NCBI GenBank assembly: GCA_014218235.1
Contig: JACBKR010000783.1
Span: 434,001 to 498,000 of the forward strand
Reading direction: 5' to 3'
Origin: Colocasia esculenta
Lineage: Eukaryota; Streptophyta; Magnoliopsida; Alismatales; Araceae
Length of the DNA stretch: 64,000 nucleotides
Position 1 is the first letter of the stretch, and each line of letters begins with the position of its first letter. Positions 12,011-21,739 of the stretch are shown here, in pieces. The notes beneath the pieces are model-generated. The model was not told the origin of the DNA. It saw only the letters and a list, made by a program, of their open reading frames with translations, and did not search any database. Both the position numbers and the translations under genes were made by a program.

Positions 12011-12684
12011 TATTCATATACACGCATTCCCTCTTTCATTTAATCAACTCAAAATAAATAAATAAATAAATAAAATAAAAGGGACAAACAACAATTTACA
12101 AAAAGTTAAATAAATCAAACCATCTAAAATAAAATTGCCACAAGTTCAAACCAAGTTTAAAAGAAATACAACATGATAATTTTATATCAAAAACAAATGA
12201 AATTTTCAAATCAAATAACAAAAGAAAATATGGATAATTTTAAATCAAATCTAACATAAAATGAATACAAAAATAACTTCAAATAAAATTCAAAGTAAAA
12301 CAAAAAAAAATCAAATGATCATAAGCAAAAGAAATCAAATCAAATAATTCTGGGTTAAGTTTCTAACTTAGAACAAATCCAAATAAAAGTTTCAAACTCA
12401 AATAAATTAAAAGAAACAAATTTAAATGAAAATAAAACCATACATCAAATCAAACAATAAAAAAATTTAATTAAATCAAATCAAAAGGGCAATAAATGAA
12501 AAAGACAATCCAATAAAAGATCAAACATAATAAAAAGAATGCAAAAGACCAAAAGAACACAAATCAAATCAAACAATGTTGAAACTAATTCAACCCCTTT
12601 AAATAAATCTGAAATAACATCAAAAATGCGTCGAGTGTTATATTTTGATCGTCTCGTATTAGGCGTAATCAAATTTAATTTTCT

Positions 12685-15600
12685 ATGCATATCTTTTATC
12701 GGAGGAACCTCAGCATGAGATGCAAACGTCCTCCTCACCAAGAAGATGCAGTGCAGATTTGTAAACAGAACTTGAAGAGGGAATTGTTGGAAAGGATGAT
12801 CGGGATGGAAATCCGATCCTTTGATAGACTGAACAATGTAGTGGCAGAGATTGAGGCTTTTTTGGTCAAATACTCTACCAGCTCATCCTCCGCACCGAAG
12901 AGCAAGCCAGCTGAAAAGAAGCCCGCAGGGAAGGAGGTACATGTTGTTGACCTCAAGACATTTGAACAGGAGAAAAGCAAAGGCGGAGCAGCTGCCGGAT
13001 CTTCTGATAGCAAACCTGGGCCACAGAGGAAGCTCATCCCCTTCCAAGACAAGGTGAAGAAACCATATTCCTTCCCTAAGGAGAAGACCAAAACTCTATT
13101 TGAGTGGGCTCTCCGATACAACAAGATCGTGCTCCCAACATCCAAGAGACCGGATGAAGCCTTGAAGAAAGATGATCCTCGGTACTGCATGTACCATCAG
13201 ATCCTTGGACATGCTTTAGAAGATTGTTACGTGTTTAAAGATATTATGGAAGGTTTGATCAAAAAGGGAGAGCTGCAGATGGGGGAGTACAGAGTAAATC
13301 CTCCTCAGCCACATGAGCCCCCTGTTCGGCAAGCTGCAGCCAACATGATCTCGTTATATCAACAGCTGCCAGAGGAGATCTCCGAGGCCAGTACTCAGAA
13401 AACTTATGAGAACTATGTCCTCACTCCTATCAAAGAAAAGGAAGGATGGCATGAGGTGCCTAAAAGAGCAAAAAAGAAACCAGAAGTAAAATCAGCGCCA
13501 CAGGTGCAAGTTCAAGAGGTGAAGCCAGTACCACAAGTGCAAATTCGAGGGGTAACGCCCCAGCCATCTGCACCAATGGTCACTCCCGTGTGGTATGAAA
13601 CACTCCCCCAGTTCATTATCCCGAGGAGTGGCAGCAGAAGGAGGCGAACGCCCTTGCCATTATATGGAGGAGGCAACCCGTCACTGGAGCGATTGCAGGC
13701 ATTAATTGACGAGCTAGATGAATATGAGCAACCGGACAGGCATCCCGTCCGATTGCAAGAGTACGTGCCATGGGAGGAGCTTGAAAAGCTGACTCTGGAA
13801 GCACCTGTTGCAAAAGAGACGCCCCAACCTGCAAATGAGTTATTCTGGGGGCAAGAGCCAGTTGAGCTTAAAAAGAAGAAGAAGAAAAGATCTAAGAAGA
13901 AGAAGAAGGCAGTTGCAACTCTTACATGCAACACCATTTCGTCTCTCCTGGGCTTAGTGGAGCGTCATGATGATGAGGAAATCTATTCCTCATCCAATGA
14001 CGTCAACCAGGTTGGGTCTTCAGGGCTCGAGTTTACAACTAGAACTGGAAAAAGATGGGGACGTTCGGCCCCAGCAAATCAGAATATTATCTTCCGAGGA
14101 GAGCCATCCTACCAGATTCCTGAGCCAGAGGTTCGGGGAACACAAATTCCACCTCCTCCAGGGCTGTACAAGAATGAAGAGACTGGGGGCATAGTCCCAT
14201 CCTTTGCCGAATTTTTAGCGGCCAAGGAACAAGCGGAGGTGGCATCTACACCCCCGAAGGCACAAAAGAAGGCCAGCCAAAAGCCAGTTGGCCCTGTTGT
14301 CGAAGTTCAAGCAGGAAGCCATGCAAACGACCCAGAGAAGCTGAGGCAGGATGATGTGGGAGCTGCCGACCGGATCATCAAGCTATTAAAAAAGGTTCCC
14401 ACACGTTTCAGCATCTGGGACGTTCTATCCTTCAGTGAGGAAACTAGAAAGGCAATCATTTCTGCCCTACAGACTCCAACACAGTATGAGGCATGTTTGG
14501 CTGAGATGCAAGTGGAGGCTGCCGTTGCCAGCACGGAGTCCATTACATTCACTCCGGATGACATGCTCCTCCCCATGACTACTCATAACAGACCTCTTTA
14601 TATGAGGGGGCAATTGAATGGGCAGCCCCTAAACAGAATTCTGGTAGACCCTGGAGCAGCAGTCAATATATTGCCATACAAGATTTACCAGAAATACCAC
14701 TTTGATGTGCACCTCACTTCCGTACATGATGTGAGGATTGCAGGCTTCAACCAGAAATTTGAGATCCCTTTAGGGGTCATAGAGCTTGACCTGGTGCTGG
14801 GAGATTTTGCAACAAAAGTTCAATTCCATGTCATCAACGCCGACACTTCATATAAGGCCTTGCTCGGTCGGCCCTGGCTTCACCAGAACGGCGTGGTCCC
14901 ATCCACGTTGCACCAGTGCATAAAATACATCAAAGGAGGGGAAGAGCACAGAACCTTTGCCGATGCACATCCATTTGAAGTTTATGAGTGTCACCTACTA
15001 GATGCAAGTTTATACTTAAAGCATTCAAAAGAGCAGACCCTTTTCAAGGGTAAAGAGGAAGAGGTTGTCATCACAGATGAGTGGTTTCCACCACCTCCGC
15101 CAGGGGTTGCTACTGCAGGACCTGCATCAACAAAGGAGGCATCTGTACATTTATGTGATACCCCGGTCTGTACACATGACCTCTGCATACAAGAAAAGAA
15201 TGAAAAAGGAAAGTCCATTCGGGTCCCAGAAGGCCTCACGAAGCCAATCGTTGAGGTTGACTGCCAGACAGTGAAAGCATTAAAGACCATGGTGATATCC
15301 CACCCATGTGGGCGCTTCACGGTCTTCTATGCAGCCGAAGAGCATTTAATAAGAAGGGATGATGATTGTCAGATTCCCGAAGAGATTGGAGACCCCCTTG
15401 TGCCGATTTTGGGTCTCCCCGACATGTCATCTGCATTAACCGAAATGACCATGAGACAACAGATTCCTTTCTATCAATGTCTTAGTCAGAGAGAGATGTT
15501 CAGGAAGCTGTGGTATCCTCCAAATCTGGATAAGGATCTACTAAAAATTACGTTGTGTCCAGGGCTTGGTTTCTCATTGGGGGAACATTACACCGTTGAC

Positions 15601-18600
15601 ATGGTCAGCATCGTCAATCAAAAAGAAGAAGGCTCCTCAGGGGTAGTATATGATGACTATCTAGAAGGGGGACCTGAAGCTGAAATAGACACAATTGCAA
15701 GTGAAGAATCTCCCCTGGAGGTGGTAGTATCCCCAATATGCACTCCCCCGGAGCCATATATCACCCAAGTGCTGCCAGTGGCAGAAGAATTGACAAATGA
15801 CAAAGTTGCTCAATCAGTTTTCACTGAGCTGGGAGAGATACAAGGCCAGACAATTACCACAGACAATTTACAAAGCTTAAATCAGGAAATTCAGCAATCA
15901 GAAGAGATCAGAAGAGGCACACCAGATGAAGATCAACAGGACGAATATTTGGAAGTGCTAGAAGCAGAAAATGAGGAAGAAGGTCTTATAGACCTGCAGC
16001 CAGCACCTGAAGAGCTTGAGGATGGTGGTCAGGCCACTGTTGATGAGCTAATAGAAATAAATTTGGGTACAAAGGATGACCATAGGCCTACCTTCCTCAG
16101 TGCCCTTATTCCAGAGGTGGAAAAAGAACAATACATCCAACTCTTGAGGGAGTTCCGGGACTGTTTTGCCTGGGACTACAAAGAAATGCCGGGGCTTAGC
16201 CCCCAAGTTGCTCAACATTTCTTGGCCATTGACCCAAATATTGAGCCAGTCAAGCAATCTCCTAGGAGAATGAGACCAGAGCTGATCAACAAGGTCTGTG
16301 CAGAAGTTGACAAGTTGATAAATGTCGACTTTGTTGAAGAGAACCAGTACACCACGTGGCTGGCAAATATTGTACCCGTCAAAAAGAAAAATGGGCAGAT
16401 CAGAATCTGTGTGGATTTTCGAGATCTGAACAAGGCTTGTCCGAAAGATGATTTCCCAGTGCCAATCACTGAGGTAATGATCGATGCAACTACCGGCCAT
16501 GAGGCACTGTCATTTATGGACGGGTCATCTGGCTACAATCAGATCTGGATAGCTGAGCAGGACAGAATACACACAGCTTTCAGGTCACCTAAAGGGATTT
16601 TCCATTACAAACGGATGCCCTTTGGACTCAGGAACGCTGGAGCTACATATCAGAGGGCCATGACCAAAATCTTTGATGAGCTACTCTACAAGAAGGTAGA
16701 ATGCTATATTGATGATTTAGTGGTCAAGACTAAGCGACGAGAGGATCATCTGGCTGATCTCCGAGTCGTATTCGAAAGGTTGAGACGATACGAACTCAAA
16801 ATGAACCCAATGAAATGTGCATTCGGGGTGTCCAGTGGAAAATTCTTGGGTTTCATTGTCCGGTACAGGGGAATTGAAATTGACCCTGTCAAAATTAAAG
16901 CTATCCAAGAGATGCCACCGCCAAAGAACTTAACGGAGCTCCGATCGTTACAAGGACGGCTGGCCTACATCCGTAGGTTTGTCTCAAATCTATCTGGGCG
17001 GTGTCAACCCTTCCACAAGTTAATGGGGAAGGACGTCCCATTCCAATGGACCCAGGAGTGCCAAAACGCCCTGGACCATCTGAAAGCATATCTGAATACT
17101 CCGCCAGTTTTGGGCGCTCCGATAAAGGGTCGCCCTCTTATACTATACATAGCAACCACAGAGCATTCTTTGGGAGCTATGTTGGCACAAGAAAATGAAG
17201 AAGGAAAAGAGCAGGCCCTCTACTATCTCAGCCGCAGACTGGTCGGGGCGGAGGATAGATATTCTCCAATTGAAAAGGTCTGTCTGGCCTTAGTATTTGC
17301 AGCCAAGAAAATGAGGCACTATATGCTGCCACACGAGGTCAGGCTAATATCCAGAGCTGACCCCATCAAGTATATACTTTCCCAGCCTGCGCTGAGAGGG
17401 AGAATTGGTAAATGGGCCGTCATGTTGATGGAGTTTGACATCAAATATGTCCCTCAGAAAGCAATCAAGGGCCAGGCGGTGGCAGATTTCTTTGCAGCGC
17501 ACCCTGTGCCAGAAAATTCTCCGCTTATTACCGAGCTACCAGAAGATGAGACCCTTGAAGTGAACCAGCTACAGACAGCTACCTGGCAGCTATATTTTGA
17601 TGGGGCCTCAAGAATAGAAGCATCGGCATATGGCAGAGCAAGAGTCAGAGCGGGGGCAGGTATCGTCTTGAAATCACCAGAAGGAGAGGTCACACATACC
17701 TCCTGCTCTATCAGCAAGCCGTGTACAAACAATGAAGCTGAGTACGAGGCCTTAATTATTGGCTTGCAAGTGGCCCTCTTCATGAACATTAGGGTACTGC
17801 AGGTGTTTGGCGAGTCATTGCTGATTATCAGACAAGTACAAGGGGAGTTTGACGTCAAGAAGCCAGAGTTGCTTCCTTACTATCGAAAAGTCAAAAGATT
17901 GATGGCAAAATTCTACCGAATAGAAATAGAACACATCGGTAGAAGCATGAACGCACAGGCAGATGCTCTGGCAAAACTAGCTAGTTCTTTGGTAGTGCCG
18001 CCAGATGAGAAGCTGGAAATCATCGTCATGAATCGGCGACAGGTTCCTAGCATGATAGAAAATGAACATGAAGATGAAGAGAATGGCCATGAGGAAGTCT
18101 CCGTGACAGAAGAGGTCAGGCAAGAAGACTGGAGGAAGCCCCTGCTGCAGTGGTTCGAGCACCAGCAATTGCCAAAGCAAAGAGAAGAACGGATCAAGCT
18201 GGTCCGGATCAAAGATTCATATGAGCTAAGAGGCGGGGTCTTATTCAGAATCATGGCAGACGCCAAAAAGAAGGTCCTGTTGAGGTGTTTGTCACCTGAA
18301 GAGGCCTGGAGGGTTATGAAGGAGGTGCACGCCGGAATTGCTGGCGCTCACCAGGCCGGACCCAAAATGAAAATAGAGATCAAGAGGCTCGGGTATTATT
18401 GGCCGGCTATGTTCGAAAACTGTGGCAAATTTGCCAAGACGTGCCAGCAATGTCAAGAACATGGAGTCATACTGAGAAGACCCCCCATACATTTGCATCC
18501 GACCGTCCCAAGCTGGCCGTTTGCACAATGGGGCACTGACGTGGTGGGCCCTTTGCCACCTTCCTCCTCCGGGTGCAAGTACATCTTGGCAATTACTGAT

Positions 18601-19470
18601 TATTTTTCAAGATGGGCTGAAGCTGTGGCACTAAGAGAAGTAACAGGAGAGCTGGTGACTCGCTTCATCCAGCGAAATATTATTTTCAGATTCGGGAGCC
18701 CAGACCGGATTATATCAGACAATGGAACGCATTTCAAGAACCAGAAAGTTTCAAGAATGGCTTCCAGGTACAGAATAGACTGGAGAACCTCTACTCCTTA
18801 CAATCCACAGGCCAACGGCTTAGCAGAAGCTTTCAACAAAACACTATGCACCTTGCTAGCCAAGACAGTCAGTGCAAATAAAAGAGACTGGGAAGACAGG
18901 ATGTATGAGGCCCTGTGGGCTTATCGAACTGTTTACAAGACACCAACGGGTTGCTCACCTTTCTCCCTGGTATACGGTTCTGAGGCAGTGGTCCCGGTGG
19001 AGCTCGAGGTGCCATCCCTCAGAGTAGCTATTCAACATGGACTAGCTCCTGAGAGCCAGACCAACATTGAAAGGAGACTTGAAGAACTCTCCGACTTGGA
19101 GGGGAAGAGGCTACAGGCACAAAAGAATATTCAAGTCTATCAGGCTCGCATAGCACGCGCTTTTGATAAGTTAGTTAAGGGCCGCGAGTTTAAGAAAGGA
19201 GACCTGGTGATGGTTAAAAGAAGAGAGGTCATGGCTGGCAACCCAAAGGGTAAGCTGAACGAGAACTGGACCGGTCCGTATGTGGTGCAGAGGGTCTATG
19301 AAGGCGGCGCGTACGTCGTAGTCGATCATCGAGGTGAAGTCAAATTCCCACCCCTCAATGGAAGACATTTGAAGCTGTACCATGCATGCCATCCACAGTT
19401 CGACAGCCAGCATCACAGGCAGCAAGAGGAGGAACAAGAACCAGACCCGGGCAACATATTCGATGAATGA
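12685..19470 (+). CDS. Gag-pol polyprotein of element 1 (5'-truncated, fused to LTR)
   Basis: This is a single 2261-codon frame. The first six codons come from LTR sequence; gag is entered mid-domain at about codon 7. The gag zinc-like motif (YCMYHQILGHALEDC) lies near residue 167 and the aspartic protease motif LVDPGA near 652-657. RT carries YIDD at 1341-1344. The first RNase H has lost its catalytic start (LYIATTEHSLGA, ~1483). An archaeal-type RNase H spans about 1634-1765. Integrase has an HHCC zinc finger (~1882-1930), catalytic D1952, D2012, E2048 (D-35-E) and a GPY-like C-terminus. There is no chromodomain. In the second RNase H the usual GDS is GES (VFGESLLII, ~1707), a change at a metal-binding Asp. 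The rest of gag is missing because of the deletion at 12701, so the product would not assemble normally. Confidence 0.93.
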   Translation: MHIFYRRNLSMRCKRPPHQEDAVQICKQNLKRELLERMIGMEIRSFDRLNNVVAEIEAFLVKYSTSSSSAPKSKPAEKKPAGKEVHVVDLKTFEQEKSKGGAAAGSSDSKPGPQRKLIPFQDKVKKPYSFPKEKTKTLFEWALRYNKIVLPTSKRPDEALKKDDPRYCMYHQILGHALEDCYVFKDIMEGLIKKGELQMGEYRVNPPQPHEPPVRQAAANMISLYQQLPEEISEASTQKTYENYVLTPIKEKEGWHEVPKRAKKKPEVKSAPQVQVQEVKPVPQVQIRGVTPQPSAPMVTPVWYETLPQFIIPRSGSRRRRTPLPLYGGGNPSLERLQALIDELDEYEQPDRHPVRLQEYVPWEELEKLTLEAPVAKETPQPANELFWGQEPVELKKKKKKRSKKKKKAVATLTCNTISSLLGLVERHDDEEIYSSSNDVNQVGSSGLEFTTRTGKRWGRSAPANQNIIFRGEPSYQIPEPEVRGTQIPPPPGLYKNEETGGIVPSFAEFLAAKEQAEVASTPPKAQKKASQKPVGPVVEVQAGSHANDPEKLRQDDVGAADRIIKLLKKVPTRFSIWDVLSFSEETRKAIISALQTPTQYEACLAEMQVEAAVASTESITFTPDDMLLPMTTHNRPLYMRGQLNGQPLNRILVDPGAAVNILPYKIYQKYHFDVHLTSVHDVRIAGFNQKFEIPLGVIELDLVLGDFATKVQFHVINADTSYKALLGRPWLHQNGVVPSTLHQCIKYIKGGEEHRTFADAHPFEVYECHLLDASLYLKHSKEQTLFKGKEEEVVITDEWFPPPPPGVATAGPASTKEASVHLCDTPVCTHDLCIQEKNEKGKSIRVPEGLTKPIVEVDCQTVKALKTMVISHPCGRFTVFYAAEEHLIRRDDDCQIPEEIGDPLVPILGLPDMSSALTEMTMRQQIPFYQCLSQREMFRKLWYPPNLDKDLLKITLCPGLGFSLGEHYTVDMVSIVNQKEEGSSGVVYDDYLEGGPEAEIDTIASEESPLEVVVSPICTPPEPYITQVLPVAEELTNDKVAQSVFTELGEIQGQTITTDNLQSLNQEIQQSEEIRRGTPDEDQQDEYLEVLEAENEEEGLIDLQPAPEELEDGGQATVDELIEINLGTKDDHRPTFLSALIPEVEKEQYIQLLREFRDCFAWDYKEMPGLSPQVAQHFLAIDPNIEPVKQSPRRMRPELINKVCAEVDKLINVDFVEENQYTTWLANIVPVKKKNGQIRICVDFRDLNKACPKDDFPVPITEVMIDATTGHEALSFMDGSSGYNQIWIAEQDRIHTAFRSPKGIFHYKRMPFGLRNAGATYQRAMTKIFDELLYKKVECYIDDLVVKTKRREDHLADLRVVFERLRRYELKMNPMKCAFGVSSGKFLGFIVRYRGIEIDPVKIKAIQEMPPPKNLTELRSLQGRLAYIRRFVSNLSGRCQPFHKLMGKDVPFQWTQECQNALDHLKAYLNTPPVLGAPIKGRPLILYIATTEHSLGAMLAQENEEGKEQALYYLSRRLVGAEDRYSPIEKVCLALVFAAKKMRHYMLPHEVRLISRADPIKYILSQPALRGRIGKWAVMLMEFDIKYVPQKAIKGQAVADFFAAHPVPENSPLITELPEDETLEVNQLQTATWQLYFDGASRIEASAYGRARVRAGAGIVLKSPEGEVTHTSCSISKPCTNNEAEYEALIIGLQVALFMNIRVLQVFGESLLIIRQVQGEFDVKKPELLPYYRKVKRLMAKFYRIEIEHIGRSMNAQADALAKLASSLVVPPDEKLEIIVMNRRQVPSMIENEHEDEENGHEEVSVTEEVRQEDWRKPLLQWFEHQQLPKQREERIKLVRIKDSYELRGGVLFRIMADAKKKVLLRCLSPEEAWRVMKEVHAGIAGAHQAGPKMKIEIKRLGYYWPAMFENCGKFAKTCQQCQEHGVILRRPPIHLHPTVPSWPFAQWGTDVVGPLPPSSSGCKYILAITDYFSRWAEAVALREVTGELVTRFIQRNIIFRFGSPDRIISDNGTHFKNQKVSRMASRYRIDWRTSTPYNPQANGLAEAFNKTLCTLLAKTVSANKRDWEDRMYEALWAYRTVYKTPTGCSPFSLVYGSEAVVPVELEVPSLRVAIQHGLAPESQTNIERRLEELSDLEGKRLQAQKNIQVYQARIARAFDKLVKGREFKKGDLVMVKRREVMAGNPKGKLNENWTGPYVVQRVYEGGAYVVVDHRGEVKFPPLNGRHLKLYHACHPQFDSQHHRQQEEEQEPDPGNIFDE

Positions 19471-20190
19471 AGAGCTCGGTCATCAAGAGACGTTGCTATT
19501 GCAACAACAGGGAGTCTCTACACTCAGTCTTCCCCATGTAAAAAAAATATTAAACCCTTAAACTCGGGACGTTAGTCGCCAATGACGAAGAGCCAAAAGA
19601 ACAACGCAAAAAAAATGGCATGCAATGCATGGCAAAAAAAAAAAGAGAGGCAGCCATACCGCTAGCCGGACCATGGCTCTGAGGCGACGCACGTCCCAAC
19701 AAACATTATGATTTCCCGTGGTTCTCGCTGTTTTCAAGGGGAGGACGATGAAAGGAGTCCCCTCCTTTACGCGACCGCATTATTTTTCCGCGGAAGTTCT
19801 TTGAAATTTCCATCTCTTTCCCCATTTAAAAGACATCTTAAAAGATCAACAGTTTAATGTTTCCCCAAACTTAAAGAAAGAAAATCGAATGAAGATCTTG
19901 TGATCTGACATTGGGGTCTTTAATGTGCAGGGGGCATGATGAATTGGAGTCACCAAATCCGAAGGATCAAAATCATCATTGATGCTGATACGTCGGGATC
20001 ACATCGAGAATTGGCGGCGATGGCGAATATAAGAAATCTACATCATGCGATAGCAGAGTCTCGTTAGTAATCATGCTGGTGCGACACGAGGCCAAATCAA
20101 TAGCATGGTCATGGGATCATAGTCGTCAACGAGCTCGAGCAGATGGCGGCTTTCCCTACCAAAAAAAATATATAATAAAAAAAGGGGGTT
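19471..20190 (+). other. Post-integrase spacer of element 1
   Basis: No coding signal. Contains short A-runs and several GC-rich blocks. The plus-strand frame beginning at 20073 is mostly the structured module and tandem array and is rejected as a gene. Confidence 0.5.
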
Positions 20191-20400
20191 CAAAATGGAG
20201 GTGCCCCGTCGGACTTATTCGAATCGCTTCATCGAATAAGGGTAAAAAGGATCTAAAACCCGGCTATGGTGAAAACCCGCAAAGGGCGCCATGGGCAAAA
20301 TTGGGTACCCCGCTACACGAAAACCCGAAAGGGCGTGTAGGCAAAAGCAAGAGGGGGTCGGATTGGGTGAAAACCTGTAAGGGCGCCCAATTCGATAAAG
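20191..20400 (+). ncRNA. Structured RNA module, copy 1 (bulged GNRA hairpins)
   Basis: Conserved opening GGTGCCCCGTCGGA, then hairpin 0 (CTTATTCGA 20214-20222 pairing TCGAATAAG 20232-20240), linker GGGTAAAAAGG, then three hairpins spaced ~50 nt. Each of the three has an outer stem of 7-9 bp, a bulge of four A on the 5' side, a 3-bp inner stem and a short loop: CCC-GCAAA-GGG (20276-20286), CCC-GAAA-GGG (20324-20333), CCT-GTAA-GGG (20374-20383). Outer arms are CTATGGTG/CGCCATGG, CTACACG/CGTGTAG and GATTGGGTG/CGCCCAATT. Two of the loops are GNRA type. No function is known to me. Confidence 0.6.
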
Positions 20401-20469
20401 AGAAAATTAAAGGAATGACAACAAGGATCAATCAAAGGCCAAGGCATCAACAAGCACGAAGATCAAGCG

Positions 20470-21335
20470 TTAGCAAGATCATAGTACCAGGCGGCAAAGG
20501 ATCCCGTCACTTCAGCGGTTACCAGATGGCAAAGGCTCCCGTCACCCCAACAGTTACCAGACGGCAAAGGCTCCCGTCACTTTAACAGTTACCAGGCGGC
20601 AAAGGATCCCGTCACTTCAACGGTTACCAGGCGGCAAAGGATCCCGTCACTTCAACAGTTACCAGACGGCAAAGGCTCCCGTCACTCCAACAGTTACCAG
20701 ATGGCAAAGGCTCCCGTCACTCCAACAGTTACCAGGCGGCAAAGGATCCCGTCACTTCAAAGTCACCAGACGGCAAAGGCTCCCGTCACTCCAACAAGTT
20801 ATCAGATGGCAAAGGCTCCCGTCACTCCAACAGTTACCAAGCGGCAAAGGATCCCGTCACTTCAACAGTCACCAGACGGCAAAGGCTCCCGTCACTCCAA
20901 CAGTTACCAGGCGGCAAAGGATCCCGTCACTTCAACGGTTACCAGACGGCAAAGGCTCCCGTCACTCCAACAGTTACCAGGCGGCAAAGGATCCCGTCAC
21001 TTCAGCGGTTACCAGATGGCAAAGGCTCCCGTCACCCCAACAGTTACCAGACGGCAAAGGCTCTCGTCACTCCAACAGTTACCAGGCGGCAAAGGATCCC
21101 GTCACTTCAACGGTTACCAGATGGCAAAGGTTCCCGTCACTGCAACAGTTACCAGGCGGCAAAGGATCCCGTCACTTTAACAGTTACCAAGCGGCAAAGG
21201 ATCCCGTCACTTCAACGGTTACCAGGCGGCAAAGGATCCCGTCACTTCAACGGTTACCAGACGGCAAAGGTTCCCGTCACTGCAACAGTTACCAGGCGGC
21301 AAAGGATCCCGACGGTAAAGGACTCGTCATTCCAA
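20470..21335 (+). repeat. 35-bp tandem array, about 24 copies
   Basis: The unit is AGGCGGCAAAGGATCCCGTC followed by ACTTCAACGGTTACC, repeated every 35 bp with scattered substitutions. In nearly every unit a 5-base arm (GACGG, GGCGG or GATGG) faces a constant CCGTC across a CAAAGGMTC loop; all three arm variants still pair if G-U is allowed. The array sits between two copies of the hairpin module. Reading frames through it are artefacts. Confidence 0.92.
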
Positions 21336-21384
21336 CAGTCACCAGATGGAAAAGGTCCCGTCATACAAAAAAAAAGAGGCTAAA

Positions 21385-21590
21385 AATAGAGATGCCTCGT
21401 CGGACTTGTCTTTTGGGCAAGGGTAAAAAGGACTTAAAACTCGGTCATGGTGAAAACCCGCAAAGGGCGCCATGGGCAAAATTGAGTACCCCGCTACACG
21501 AAAACCCGAAAGGGCGTGTAGGCAAAAGCAAGAGGGGGTCAAGTCGGGCGAAAATCCGAAAGGACGCTCAATTTGATAATGTGAACAAAA
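21385..21590 (+). ncRNA. Structured RNA module, copy 2
   Basis: This is a diverged duplicate of the module at 20191-20400: GATGCCTCGTCGGA, a short hairpin 0 (CTTG/CAAG), GGGTAAAAAGG, then CCC-GCAAA-GGG (21457-21467), CCC-GAAA-GGG (21505-21514) and TCC-GAAA-GGA (21555-21564). In the last hairpin the closing pair is T-A where copy 1 has C-G, a compensatory change, and the loop changes from GTAA to GAAA, both GNRA. Outer arms still pair, with one mismatch in the third. Confidence 0.58.
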
Positions 21591-21739
21591 AAAATTAGAA
21601 TGAAATAAATAGAGAGAGCAATGCACAATACACAAAAGATACCACTTGTGCTCAAAAGGTGTATTTCTTTTCATTGATTTGAGAATTACATTACATGACA
21701 AACACTTCTACCAATACAAAAGAGGGGGTAACTGTAGCT

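Larger units (their letters stand above)
9266..12703 (+). repeat. 5' LTR of element 1, 3' end deleted
   Basis: It matches the 3' LTR from its first base to the shared bases GGA at 12701-12703, then jumps into gag coding sequence. The terminal ~381 bp present in the 3' LTR are missing. LTR start TG and orientation agree with the downstream copy. The open frames inside are repeated in both LTRs and are not genes. Confidence 0.93.

Noticed and set aside
12700..12760. Primer binding site for element 1
   Set aside because: No TGG-led site follows the 5' LTR because the LTR end and leader are deleted; the sequence there is gag.
20073..21180. Plus-strand frames of 159-170 residues
   Set aside because: Generated by the 35-bp tandem array (not a multiple of 3, so frames rotate) and by the hairpin module.
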